From contig OX485805.1 in assembly GCA_950295325.1 (NCBI GenBank), positions 15,177,501 through 15,241,500 of the forward strand: a stretch of 64,000 nucleotides of DNA. Direction: 5' to 3'. How positions within the stretch are numbered: the first letter of the stretch is position 1; every line of letters starts with the position of its first letter. A program made the position numbers and the translations under genes. Below the pieces are notes generated by a model, which worked only from the letters and a program-made list of their open reading frames with translations, was not told where the DNA came from and ran no database searches. This document shows, piece after piece, positions 27,142 to 38,548 of this stretch. The DNA is from Polytrichum commune. Lineage: Eukaryota > Streptophyta > Polytrichopsida > Polytrichales > Polytrichaceae.

Positions 27142-27384
27142 TAGCAACATCATGACTATTGATTCCTTCTTCAATTCTACATAGATTTCATGAGGAAATT
27201 CTATATATTCGTAAAAATATTTGTAAAACCATTTATTTTGTATATGTGACAAAATACATAATGTGTGTTTTCATTAAATACCTCATTATTATGACAAAGA
27301 GGTGTAATTTATCATATTATTGAATGTGTGACACCTCGATAATATGACAATTTTCATGTTTCCCAAATGTGTCATATTAAAGAG

Positions 27385-27590
27385 GTAGGATTGTAATCGG
27401 TTGAGATCCTGGTGTTTCCAAGTCCAATCGGTTACATGCCATCTTTCGAGTTTTCTTTATAAACTTGGGGTATACTCCATAGATTCCTCTAGAATGATTG
27501 GTAATTTTCCCGAAGTTTTGAACTTCAACTGGTTATTTCTCAAATTCAACCGGTTCTCCCTGTTCATTGTTCATGAAGATTTTAGGGAAG
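27385..27590 (+). repeat. Dispersed repeat R, first of a tandem pair
   Basis: Starts GATCCTGGTGTTTCCAAGTC and ends GTTCATTGTTC, and includes CTTTATAAACTTGGGG and TCAACTGGTTATTTCTC. It is directly followed by a second copy. Confidence 0.65.
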
Positions 27591-27800
27591 AATCAATTGA
27601 GATCTCAATGTTTCCAAATCCAACCAGTTCCATGTTGACATCTTTCGGATTTTCTTTATTAATTTGAGGCACATTCCATGGACTCCTCTAAAATGATCAA
27701 TCATTTGCCTGAAGTCTTCAACTTCAACTGAGTATTTCTCAAACTCAACCGGTTCATCCATAACTAGCGGTCGGTTCTCCCGTTCATTGTTCTCTCTCTC
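27591..27800 (+). repeat. Dispersed repeat R, second of a tandem pair
   Basis: Same unit as the preceding one, ~85% similar by eye, ending in GCGGTCGGTTCTCCCGTTCATTG, the same tail seen at the window's first bases. Confidence 0.65.
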
Positions 27801-28311
27801 TCTTCAAGAGCTTGTTGTAACGAATTGTTCCACGTGAGATCCATCAAAGCGCTATCTAAGTATAACAAGCCCGGTAAAGAATTGAAACTCTCGAATTTAG
27901 AGTAGCGTGTAAAGTGAATTCAAGTGAACAAGCATGCATAAGAGGCTCCCCCATCAATGAGAAGGCTCCAAACTCAAGCTCCGAGTCGTGTAAAGGGGAT
28001 GAATGAAGTGTCCAAAGGGATCCCAACATGTGTAGCCAATTTATCAAGAGAATCATTAAATCATTACGCGTACTGTATACAGTGACGATCATTGTTGGAT
28101 ATGCTCTAAAGCACGGGGCGTGCCCGAACTGTCAGGCTACACTACACTACAGTAGTGGCAGCCCTAAAACCCTAGCTAGACCCTCCTCTGTGCTCTCCTC
28201 TGCCTCCCTCTCTCGTTCCGATTTCGATTCGGAAACGCATTCATTCTGTGCTTCAATCGCCTCTACTTGCTTAGCTATCGAGCTTGAATCTTCTGTGAGC
28301 TGCCAATCACC
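27801..28311 (+). promoter_or_regulatory. Upstream region and 5' leader of the aspartokinase gene
   Basis: A TC-rich leader precedes the start codon. The telo-box-like AAACCCTAG lies at ~28167-28175; such boxes occur in promoters of plant housekeeping and ribosome-related genes. No confident TATA box was identified, so the transcription start is unknown. Confidence 0.4.
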
Positions 28312-31300
28312 ATGGAGGCCGCAGCCCTCGCTGCCGCTTCCGCACCCTCGCACGCAGCAACCGCACGTGCTCTCTTTTACCACCATGGCCACAAATCGCT
28401 TGCGTTGCGAGCCAAGGGGATTGCGTCGTTGCGGTTTCACAGGGGTACGCAATTCGCTGACAACACAAGGGAGGAAACGAGGGATTCTGCTTCCAGACGG
28501 GGTTCGAGACTTGTGCTGCAGGTGCGGTGCGATGCGGGGACCGCAGTTGTGAAGGAGAGAGTTGGCGATGGGGTGGAGGGTAAGAGTTTGAAGCAGGACT
28601 TCACTACGGTGATGAAGTTCGGGGGATCCTCGGTGGCCTCAGCTCACAGGATGAAGGAGGTTGCGTCTTTGATCCTCAGTTTCCCCGAGGAGCGGCCGAT
28701 CATCGTGTTGTCAGCCATGGGGAAGACCACGAACAATCTTCTCAAGGTGTTGCTTAAATTCGGGGTGTGGATGGGGGTTCAGGTTTTATGTGGTTTGGAA
28801 TGTGGGAAGGGATTGAGGAGAAAGATGGGAATGAAGAAAACGGCGATTTCTTTGTGGTTTTGGAAGGCAGAGATTTAGCAACTTGAATGTCGTAGGAAAT
28901 AATAATAATAATACTAATAATGGTGGAATTTGGTTGGCAGGCAGGAGAGAAGGCGGTTACCTGCGGTGTGAACGAGTCCAGCAACATTGAGGAGCTTGGA
29001 CTTATCAGGGATCTGCATATAACGTAAATGCTCATCCGGAGGGTTTATTTACGTATGTGGAAGCATTTTATTTGTTGCAGACATCATTTTGAAATGTCTC
29101 AAGTACTAGTTAAGTCACAGAAAGTTTGACTCTATTCGCGTGGCTCTCTGTTCTTGTGAAGCCTTTGTGTTGGAAATTGGCAGAGTAGTCACAGTTGCTG
29201 ACTAAATAACCTGATTGTGTGTGAATTTGACTCTTTGGGATCGGAGGAATGTTGATGGGCTCCTCTCGGGGTTTGGTACTTGGCAGGACTGCACAGGAAC
29301 TCAAAGTGGGCATTTCTGAAATAAATGGTTTGTGCTCTGCACTCTGAGAATAAAAATCAGGGACTTATCTGTGGTTTGAAGAGTTGTTCTTGCAAGGCAG
29401 AGGAAGTTTCCATCAATTACTCGTGTCGTCCGTGTTTATGTTTGGCATTGTTTAGGTTGCACATAATTCTTGGCTGGGAATGATGCTCTGTTGGGCTATT
29501 TAGGTGTTGTGCTTATTTTGAAGATGATTCATTAAGGTACTTTGTGAACATTTTGTGAGCAGAGCTAGCTCAATACTGTGTGGAAAGCAACTCCAACATG
29601 ACTCTGTAATTATACTCCAACGTTGTTTTCTGGTCTGGTGCAGAGCTTCTAGAAGAATTGGGGCAGCTACTAATGGGGATTGCTCTAATGAAGGAGTTGA
29701 CTCCTCGAACCAAGGACTACCTGGTGTCTTTTGGGGAGCGGCTCTCCACCCGACTGTTTGCAGCTTATTTAAGAAGCATTGGCAAACATGCACGGCAGGT
29801 CTGAATTCTTGTGGGCATGTTTACATTTGACATTCTGTCAGCTATTCTTGACCCGGAGAAGGTCATGATGGAAATAACTCAAGTTTGGAGGCTTTCTCAT
29901 GCAGTATGATGCCTTTGAACTTGGAATCATCACCACTGATGAATTCACAAATGCTGAAATCCTGGAGGTGACTTACCCCACAGTAAAGGATCGATTGCTT
30001 CAAGATATGGAAGAGGATCCCTCGAGGGAGTTACCATTGTGCATTGTCACGGGCTTCCTTGGTAAGGTATGGATAATAGGATGTTTTGATGCAAGACTAT
30101 GAGGGGTGACAATTGTGTAGTATGTACAGTTTAAATTCTTCATTCTTGGTGAGAATTGGTATAGGACTGGGTAATTGTCATTCCATTGTAAAGTGAATTG
30201 GTATCAATCCTCTGTTAATCTGACTTCTGCTTGTGCAGGGTGTGCAAACGGGTTGTGTAACCACGCTAGGTCGGGGTGGGAGTGACTTAACGGCTACAGC
30301 GATTGGTAGAGCGCTTGGTCTTCGAGAAATTCAGGTTAGTTATCCAATAGTTGATATTACTTGCTACTTCCAGCTATATGCCACAATCTTTCTGTTGCCC
30401 ATGTCTGGTTTTAGGGTGCCTTGGTTAACAACTTAGATGTATACAATATTTGAGTTTTTGATGTTGCCTTTAATTGTGAATATACACCTTGGTAGCGAAG
30501 AATTTCAGGAGGTCCCACTAATCTTCCATCACCATAGAGTTCCTAATGGGATGCTGCATGAAAGATGATTGGAGAGTAGTTTATTTGTCTTCTGTGTTTG
30601 CTCTTCTCCCTATTGATTACCCGGCACATGTAATTGTAGTATATGTTAAGAATGTGTGTACCATTTCTAAACCTCAGTAATACATGTGTGTGTAGGTGTG
30701 GAAAGATGTTGATGGAGTCTTGACATGTGATCCCCGCGTCTATGGAAATGCACAGCCTGTGCCATTTTTAACTTTTGATGAAGCATCTGAGCTAGCCTAC
30801 TTTGGTGCCCAGGTACAGATTCTACATGAACACAGTCAGTGATTCTAACAGCATGCCTCAGATTATTGTGGGCCAACGTACTTTAGACGTTTATACATGT
30901 TCGTGAAAACTTGGTCCGGGGGGGCTTCATGTGATTTAGAAGAAGTTGCAAAGTATGTCCTGCACTACACTGTTAATGGTATTTATTGTCACTTCCTATT
31001 CGGAGTTATGTAGAGCTATAAATGTACTGAGAATGTAACTTTTGACTAATTGACGTTGTTTGTGGTCTACAATGTCCAAACAACCTACTTGACCTTTGTT
31101 GGTAAGAAATGAAATTTATAGTAAAAAGGTAGAACATTGTGCAATTTTAAATATTAAGTGACACTAAATACCATAAACGGTGTAGTGGTTGTGGCTGTGG
31201 AACAACTACAATAACGGATGACCCTATTATTTTGTGAGAATATAGTAATGAGTCCTTCGGTAATGGTCCAAGTTGAAATAGTTCGATGGTCTGTTAGTGT

Positions 31301-33768
31301 ATGGATCTGTATTATAGATCAGTGGGTAAGCGGTTTCATCAAAGCTCTCTGTCTGGACAGTTTTGGCATGCACTATTAGATGTGATCATTGACACAGTTT
31401 ATCCTGGAGATGTAGCTTGTACTCATGGATTGCCACTGATGTGCTTTGGTGCCAAAGTAAGGATATATTCCTGTCTTTTACAAAAGGGGTGACTCACACA
31501 AGTGTTGCTTCTCAGGTGTTGCATCCACAATCAATGAGGCCAGCTCGACAAGGAAATATTCCTGTCCGTGTAAAGAATTCTTACAACCCAGGTGCTCCTG
31601 GCACACTAATTACAAGAGAACGAGATATGAGCACGGTATAACCCCTTGCACTTTCTTAGGTGCTCATAACTTAATGCGATGGGATGAGATGGATACAGTG
31701 GAGTGATATGCTATGATTTCTACAGGTTCTGAACTAGATACCTGCAAGTTACTCAATGCTTATGGACATTTGAAAGAGATTATGTTGGATGAGTTCCTAG
31801 GACAAGTAAATTGGGCATCAGGGCTTTAAGCTACCTTAGAGCATCCAGCATCATCTGATTTCGATTGTCTTGAGATTGGCTGGAAGGGGTCGAAGTTTAT
31901 TGTTTCTACTACATAGAGAGTGTACTGGAGAATTGGGAATCTTATGAGCACATCTGTTGATCTGGTGGTTGTGAAAGGCAATATAGTACTGCAGTCATGT
32001 CCTACCCTTGTCCTTCTGCCTAGAAGCCACTGTTTCTCTTGACAAGCATTTTGGATCATTTTATATTCTTATTGGTTTGCAGTGTCATGTCTCTACTACA
32101 TATTATATATCTCACGAAGTGCACTGATTCAATATTCCAGGTGGAGATGACAAGTATTGTACTTAAAAAGGATGTGACAATGTTAGATATTCAGAGCACT
32201 CGGATGCTCGGTCAAGTGGGGTTTCTAGCTAAGGTTAGTCTGTTCTGCTCCAACTGACTTATCCATATATATATCTCTCTATTGTGGTTTAAGTTTCAGC
32301 CCTCTACTTAGGCATGATGATGTACATTCTTGGAGCTATTGTTTGATCTTTCGTGTCTTGCAACTCGTATAACTTGATGTTCCTTATGTCTGATATGGTA
32401 CCGGGTTTTCCTGTAGGTTTTTACAACGTTTGAGGATCTTGGTATATCTGTGGACATGGTGGCCACGAGTGAGGTCAGCATATCTTTGACACTGGACCCT
32501 TACAAGTTGTGGGAACGAGCTCTTGTTGAGCAGGCAAGTTTCCACCTGAACACACTTTTGAAAACCTACACTCCCTGTGTGATTTGAGTGTTTCTAAATT
32601 TCTAAAGCACTACCTAGCAGGCTGCACAAAGTGAATAATCGTATACTAGAAGTTACACAACAATAGATGATATGAAAACAACTGAGTGGCAGGTGATAAG
32701 AGTTTTTAGGTCTCCATGAATTTCTCCCATGCAAAGACAATTTGTTTGCTGTGCTCACACATTCCTTAATGTGTTTTTTATATCTCTCTTTGCATCTTTC
32801 TGAAGGTTCTTGTTTCAAGGGTGTTGTTTGACAAGTTGCTAAGTAATGAGGGAGCTGCTGTTAACAGGAATTGGAAAAAATGAAGTCAGAGTTGGAAAGG
32901 ATTGCTACAGTGGAGCTGCTGAAAAGCAAAGCGATTATCTCACTTATTAGCAATGTCCAGCAATCGTCAGCCGTTTTGGAGAAAGTATGACTAACTTCAA
33001 ACCCTGTTTACTTGGTTACATATAAATGCCGTATTGGTATGGTAGTGTGCTCAGAATTGGGAAAAATGAGGGGTTGGATTGGTATCTGGGAACTAAATGT
33101 AGGCCTCACTAGGAGGACATCTGCGTGCATTTGATCAAATGATGCTCTTTATCAAATCGCTGATTTTGAAACGTGTTCTTCATTGTTGCAGGTTTTCAGG
33201 GTCTTTAAGAAGAACGAAATCAATGTCCAAATGATATCACAAGGAGCCTCTAAGGTGTGGAAATATTTGATTGCAAATTTTTGAACAACAAGCATATATA
33301 TGACGCCTTGTTATTTCTTGCAGACCTAGAATGAATACCTTCTCAGAGATGTGAATACTTGATGTGTGGATAGGTGCATGAAGAAGTGTGGTCAATCAGT
33401 ACTCTCCATGTTCATTATGTAGTGCAACAAAGATGTTATGAAGTCTTCTACTCGTTTTTGTGGAAAGTTGTAAAGTTAATCTTAGATTTGTAGTCCAAGT
33501 TGCTTTATTTACAGAAATGGTCACGGGATAAATATGCACTGGCTTGTGAGTCAAAAGTAATGAACAAAGTTTTTGCGGAACCATGTGGTCTTGAATAAGC
33601 TCAGACATGATATGGAGACAAGGTTTTGATTTATACTTCTGGATGAAATAGGTGAATATCTCCATGGTGGTGGATGATGAAGATGCTCCAAGGTGTGTGC
33701 AGGAATTGCACAAAGTATTCTGGCCTGAATCAGACAGGGCTATGTTGAAATCAACTATTGAAGTTTAG
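28312..33768 (+). CDS. Monofunctional aspartokinase, plastid-targeted (13 exons)
   Basis: Phosphorylates aspartate with ATP, the first committed step to Lys, Thr, Met and Ile in plastids. Exons: 28312-28746, 28941-29023, 29287-29327, 29644-29798, 29905-30066, 30239-30334, 30696-30812, 31516-31635, 32141-32233, 32417-32533, 32868-32984, 33192-33254, 33652-33768. They sum to 1716 nt with phases closing exactly: 571 residues. The start sits in ACCATGG. Residues ~1-75 look like a Ser/Arg/Ala-rich transit peptide. KFGGSSV (102-108) is the kinase N-terminal motif; [19 protein letters not shown] and [12 protein letters not shown] follow. Two C-terminal ACT domains (from [11 protein letters not shown] and from AIISLISNV, with [12 protein letters not shown]) imply feedback control. 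It ends soon after the ACT domains with no homoserine dehydrogenase, so it is the monofunctional type. Intron 10 has a GC donor (CAG|GCAAGT); the others are GT-AG. It appears intact. Confidence 0.95.
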
Positions 33769-34447
33769 AAACAGTTTCCCGCACTAAAACGGTTGTAGCT
33801 TTTTTCCAAGCAAAGAAACATTCTTTTCAGGGATTGAGACTGTCCTGACTGTTCAACAACGGGCAGTGGGGGCTGAGGAATTGAGAGAAGCTAGTCAGAT
33901 ACAGAGCAGACCTCACTTATTGACTGGTTGAGCTCAGGAATTCTGCTGAGACTTGTGCTTTTGTTAGAGATCATTACCTCGAGTCATTTTATCCTGAAAT
34001 ATTCATTCAGGTACGAGTAGTGGTTATAGGAGTTTCCAGTGATACAGGTATCCTGCTCCAATGTGAAGGAATTTTGTTACGACCTGTCCTAATATGATTT
34101 AGTTGAGTTCCAATTGGAAGATTAAAGATACTCACCTAAGTGTACTAGCAAGCAGATCACGTAATTACTTCCACTAGGTTTCTAATATTTTGGCATTCAT
34201 GTCATTGTTTTCAAAATATGCAACATATCAGATTCCTATTCCCCAGCTGGGCAAATGACCTTTAGAGGTGCTTGTGTAACTGTCACAACAGTGAGTGGGG
34301 GTTGGCAGTCATGTCAAAATGTAGCAAATTCTTGATATTCAATACGAAGACCTTCAAACCTTGAAGCCTGGAACATGTACTCCTTTCAATTGGCCTTCTT
34401 GGTTCAACCGGTGGGAAGTCATGTATACCATCCATTTTCTCACCAAT
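33769..34447. other. 3' flank of aspartokinase gene, no gene recognised
   Basis: Probably contains the 3' UTR. No polyadenylation site could be called with confidence. Confidence 0.4.
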
Positions 34448-34590
34448 TAAGGTAGATATACCCAAAACCGTCACCGAACTTAAAACCACCAGTATGTACC
34501 ACATGCATGCATGTGGAAGCAACAAATGTACGCATTTGGTACATAGTGGTGGTTTTAGGTTCGGTGATGGTTTTGGGTATACCTACCTTA
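34448..34590. repeat. Foldback element / long hairpin (143 bp)
   Basis: The left arm begins TAAGGTAGATATACCCAAAA and the right arm ends TTTTGGGTATACCTACCTTA. The arms pair over ~50 bp with few mismatches around a ~38-bp loop that holds an ATGCATGCAT palindrome. The structure fits a MITE or, if transcribed, a small-RNA precursor. Confidence 0.8.
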
Positions 34591-36660
34591 GATCTAGCAG
34601 GTCTCGCAGATGTTGAACCGTCCTACTTGCATCTTACTGCCTCTTCAAAACGATCCATGGAATTTTAAAACATGGGCTGATTATCCACCTGGGCATCCAA
34701 GATTTTATGGTGTGAAAATTAGATGTGGACCAAATTAAGATGGGAACTAAATGCTTATATGACATACACACTGATATATGCAATTAGGTTGATCCTTGCT
34801 AATTTGTTGACACTCACACAGTTATGAATATTCATTACCATTTAGTAACAAAACAAATGAATTTATGTGGTTGCTATATGATGTGTAAACAAAGTTTTAA
34901 GATTTTTCGATCTGGTTTTGGCCCAAGTTTATTTGCATGGGTAGAGAGTCAACATATTCATGAATGTAGCCTAATTGCACATATCAGTTTAGTGAAAGTA
35001 AGCGTACTTCCACATGTGGTGATGGTGCTACACTGTTCGTCGTAATTAGTGTCACTTACTCTATGGAGTTACACCATGCTTTTACTTTTTACTTGCAATG
35101 TAAGATTTCACCAAGTATTTGACCTAGTATGTTGGCAAATAATGATATATATACAAAATAGTAATAGTCTTGTGTAGTTCCAAATAGTATGTGACACAAA
35201 ATGTCATAAAGGATGTAGTGAGGCATCTTCATTGGCAATAACTATGTTACAAGGCCCTCCGAGATATAGTAGATTAGGCACATTCTCTTGTGGGGTCGTC
35301 TTTGTGCATCAAGGCGTTTGCGAGATCACAAGCATTCGTGAATGTTGTGTTTTCACCAACTCTTTGGTATGTCGTTATGGCGTGGGCAAGCAAAGTGATG
35401 CGTGTCGAGGTTATACCCAACGGGTTCTCTTTTGTGGGCACGATGAATGGCATAGTGCGTGGCAAGTTGGCAACACATTGTATCCCTCATCGTATTTTGA
35501 AAGTGAAACTCTTATAATCTAGAATTGTGAAGCACCTGAACATTATGACAGTATGAAAGTGATATGATGATAATCCTCTACAACTTTGTAGAAAGGTCAA
35601 TTGACTTTTGAAATCGAGAAGTAATAATTATTATCAATGTATGAAAGCAAACGATGCTTGAGCAATTAAGAAGTAGTTGAGGGGAGATGGGGGTTAACAC
35701 CATTATTTACATTTTAATTATTATCATCCACGGCCTCATCATTTAAGTTTCGTCCATATATATACATCCTTCATAATCTCATGTCTTAATTGCACACAAG
35801 CCCAAAATTCTGGTCATGTCCTTATACTCACTGATGATGGAAATAGGAGGAGACGGATGAGTTCATCCATAATAGAGTTATAGACGAATGAATGTTCTCA
35901 TCCACATGGTCATTCTTCATCGCAGTCCCTAGTGGGTCAAGTGGAAAGGATGGCCAATATCCAACCTGGAGTGCCTGCTTCAACCCAACAACAACAATTT
36001 GGCCCACATCACCCACCCAATTGCCCTGGAAACTGTATTTTCACCTTGGATGTGTGAATCGCCACAGTGGTTTGTTTGGATGCTTGGACGGCTTCGAATC
36101 CACACTTGATCATGGTTTGTTAGTATTCCGAAATACCCTTCATGGGTCGTCTTTGCCCATCAAGGCGTTCGCGAGATTGAAGGCATCCACAAATGCTATG
36201 TTGGCACCGATCCCTTGGTGTCGCTGACGGAAAGCATAACCAACGGAAAGCCACCATGAGATGGGCCCAATCTATCCCCATGATTTTAGGACCCCCACAA
36301 TTTGGCCATTAAAGACATTCATTCTTCTATGTTTTTGGGGATCAAATACCCATGATTTTGGGTTGACACTACCAATGGGGCTAGTAGCCACTGGTGGATA
36401 TCACAATCACCAAGTCGTAGATGTTCACACTCCTTTATGTGAAGAAGTTCCAATATATTGATTTATTAGATGCAGCAATTTTAGAATTGAGTTAAAAACA
36501 ATTGACATTCAAGAGAGGAGAGTTTCCACCCTTGGAAAAAAATGCTTCAAAGAAGTTCTAAAACCGGAAACTGTTGAAGGTGCAAACCTGATTTTTTTTC
36601 ATTTAAGAGTCTGCAAATTAAAGGTATCAAGAGGTTCCTCTCAATGTCAACTAATTGACT
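34591..36660. other. Intergenic sequence with a diverged ~80-bp direct duplication
   Basis: The segment GGGTCGTCTTTGTGCATCAAGGCG at ~35292-35370 recurs at ~36142-36220 with several changes. Open frames over both copies differ and match no family. Nothing else was recognised. Confidence 0.45.
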
Positions 36661-36671
36661 GTGTACCATAT

Positions 36672-37049
36672 TTGGGGAAATACAAGGCATCATGTGACGT
36701 CATGGTGGGCGAGAAGTGCCCAAACTTGTCGTCAAGAGGCAAAGCCTCAGGCAATGATTGTGCATACGTGGCGGCCTTGGGTCCATTTCCGACAAGAAAT
36801 CGGAAGGGTGGTCATCCCATGCCTTGCTTTGCCATGAACTGTTTCAACCTCAACGGCTCCCATAAAACATTCCGCAGCCACGTGAGCAATCTCACGAGTA
36901 TTGCACTTGCTGCAAGAGTGAGTGCCACCACCGCAATTGCATTCCTCACTTCAAACTCGACATGTCCCGTCTTCGCCATGACTCACAATGGAATTGTTCA
37001 AATTGGTGATCAAATTTATAGTACCCAGCCCAATGCAGTGTTTAACTAA
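36672..37049 (+). CDS. Unrecognised 125-codon open frame
   Basis: An uninterrupted frame starting at an ATG, with Cys, Ser, Thr and Asn frequent and no clear membrane or catalytic motif. A clean frame in AT-rich surroundings is notable, but the opposite strand also reads with few stops. It may be a fragment of an older gene; no function is proposed. Confidence 0.2.
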   Translation: MGKYKASCDVMVGEKCPNLSSRGKASGNDCAYVAALGPFPTRNRKGGHPMPCFAMNCFNLNGSHKTFRSHVSNLTSIALAARVSATTAIAFLTSNSTCPVFAMTHNGIVQIGDQIYSTQPNAVFN

Positions 37050-37116
37050 ACTATCCGCCTATAACTACAGTAAATATGATATTCGAGAAGAAGTCTATGG
37101 GAGGTGAAATGAGCTT

Positions 37117-37479
37117 TTGGCCTCTCGTGAGACCACGTCATTCTTTCACAACGCTTTGCTACCTTGGAGACTTCGTCCATGTTGTTCCAAATCTACCAAT
37201 CCTAGTATTTTTGTATTCCTCTCATTTTTGTCTTCCCCATTTGTTTCTTCGCCTACGCCTCACTCTTGTGTTTTCCCTCTTCTTTCTTGCTGCTGCCGCT
37301 GCTGCAGATTCCTTGCTACAGCCACTAAGGTAGATACCAACTCGCCGCCGAAACGTCTCTTTGAATCCCTCTACTTTAATCTCTTCTTTGAAATGATCAT
37401 GACTTCAATCTGTGATAGATTCTCCACTCATAGCTACGTTTGTGGATCTATAGATCACAGTGCCACCACTGACCTTTAG
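37117..37479 (+). pseudogene. Transit-peptide-like 5' gene fragment, unrecognised
   Basis: The frame starts MASRETTSFFHNALLPWRL and is rich in Ser, Leu, Pro and Cys, then RFLATATKV, like an organelle targeting peptide. Short blocks of this segment recur downstream: 37083-37135 resembles 40428-40475, and 37393-37450 resembles 41794-41855. It therefore belongs to the same scrambled duplication as the aspartyl-tRNA synthetase exons. It may be that gene's 5' end, but this is not proven. Confidence 0.3.
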
Positions 37480-37615
37480 ACATTGTTATAATGTCGGTAT
37501 TTGTATACTCAAAAGGATTCATGTGCAAAGCATACTTGCTATGTTTTCTTTTAATGTGAGTATTTGGAATATATTTTCACAGTTTGTTTTGATACTTATC
37601 TTGGTTTGTGGGTGC

Positions 37616-37729
37616 AAGCTGCACGGCTGATAGAAGAGGAGGTAAGGTACCTGAAAAATGCAATGGGCCATGAAGGCGCCTCTGAAGAAGACTATGCAAA
37701 GGCACGTGATGGTTGTGTGGATGTGTGAG
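37616..37729 (+). pseudogene. Isolated exon resembling a CDC5-type splicing-factor segment
   Basis: After a plausible acceptor, one frame encodes AARLIEEEVRYLKNAMGHEG and ARDGCVDV, then TGA. The RLI.EE...L..AMGHE pattern recalls the C-terminal helical region of CDC5-like Myb splicing factors. That assignment is from memory of the pattern only, and the piece is short. Confidence 0.25.
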
Positions 37730-37924
37730 CACATTTATTGGTGATTAAGTATGCAACAAGAGTCATGATCAACACTTGCACAACCTTTAATGATTCTGCT
37801 GAAAAACTAAAACTAAACTTTCTAGACGTGTGATCAATTTAAGATGCGTATAACGTATTGATCAGAGCCCAACATTTTCCTTTTAAATTGCACCCATACT
37901 CAGACCATGCCCATCAACAACAAC

Positions 37925-37991
37925 CTATGCCCACCCATGCCCACACATAGCATGACATGTGCCCACCCATGCCCGCCCATGCCCACCCATG
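37925..37991 (+). repeat. CCCACCCATG minisatellite, block 1
   Basis: Tandem GCCCACCCAT units with interruptions, mirrored by a second block at 38322-38440. Confidence 0.75.
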
Positions 37992-38059
37992 CTATTCAAA
38001 TTGCGCCCATGTATTCAAAAATTGTGTAATGTGTATTACCTGCCTACACCAAGTCTTGG

Positions 38060-38320
38060 TTGGATCGGACAAATAAAAGGTTGTTCATTATCGCTGGCTT
38101 CAACCCGGAGCGCTTCTTGGTTAGCGTATTCCCTGCATCCGAGAAGTTTGACTCCGATTTGGAGTTGGATGCAAGGATGCACAAAACCGAACGCGCCATG
38201 CGCGACATGATGGGGAATGTGGGGGCTCCTTTCAGCTTCCACCACAAGAGAATACTGAATTTAGCAGTGGTATCCCGATTCATTGTCAATGCTAAGCTCA
38301 CCGCTGCACTGGTCTCATGA
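38060..38320 (+). CDS. Unrecognised 86-codon open frame between minisatellite blocks
   Basis: The frame reads MDRTNKRLFIIAGFNPERF... and is rich in Arg, Phe, Lys and Met; it ends at a TGA just before the second minisatellite block. No family was recognised. It may be the core of a small mobile unit bounded by the CCCACCCATG blocks. Confidence 0.25.
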   Translation: MDRTNKRLFIIAGFNPERFLVSVFPASEKFDSDLELDARMHKTERAMRDMMGNVGAPFSFHHKRILNLAVVSRFIVNAKLTAALVS

Positions 38321-38321
38321 T

Positions 38322-38440
38322 CACCCATGCCCACCCATGCCCACCCATTATAATATCAAACCCATGCCCACCCATGAACAATAATATCGCACCCATGCCC
38401 ACCCAAAACCCATGGGCATGGGCATGGGTGTGGGCACCCA
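38322..38440 (+). repeat. CCCACCCATG minisatellite, block 2 with inverted end
   Basis: Units CCCATGCCCA repeat, then reverse into GGGCATGGGCATGGG, giving a hairpin-forming end near 38405-38440. Confidence 0.75.
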
Positions 38441-38548
38441 ATGTAGGGCTATGGTATTGATGCATTATTCATAGATGATTCAGTGATCCAGCTGAGAGAT
38501 TTTTGAGAAGAATTGGACTTGGTTTGGCAGCCTGGAGATTTCTATGCC

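Noticed and set aside
28754-29035. Minus-strand open frames inside the aspartokinase introns and exons
   Set aside because: They overlap the verified plus-strand splice model and have no motif.
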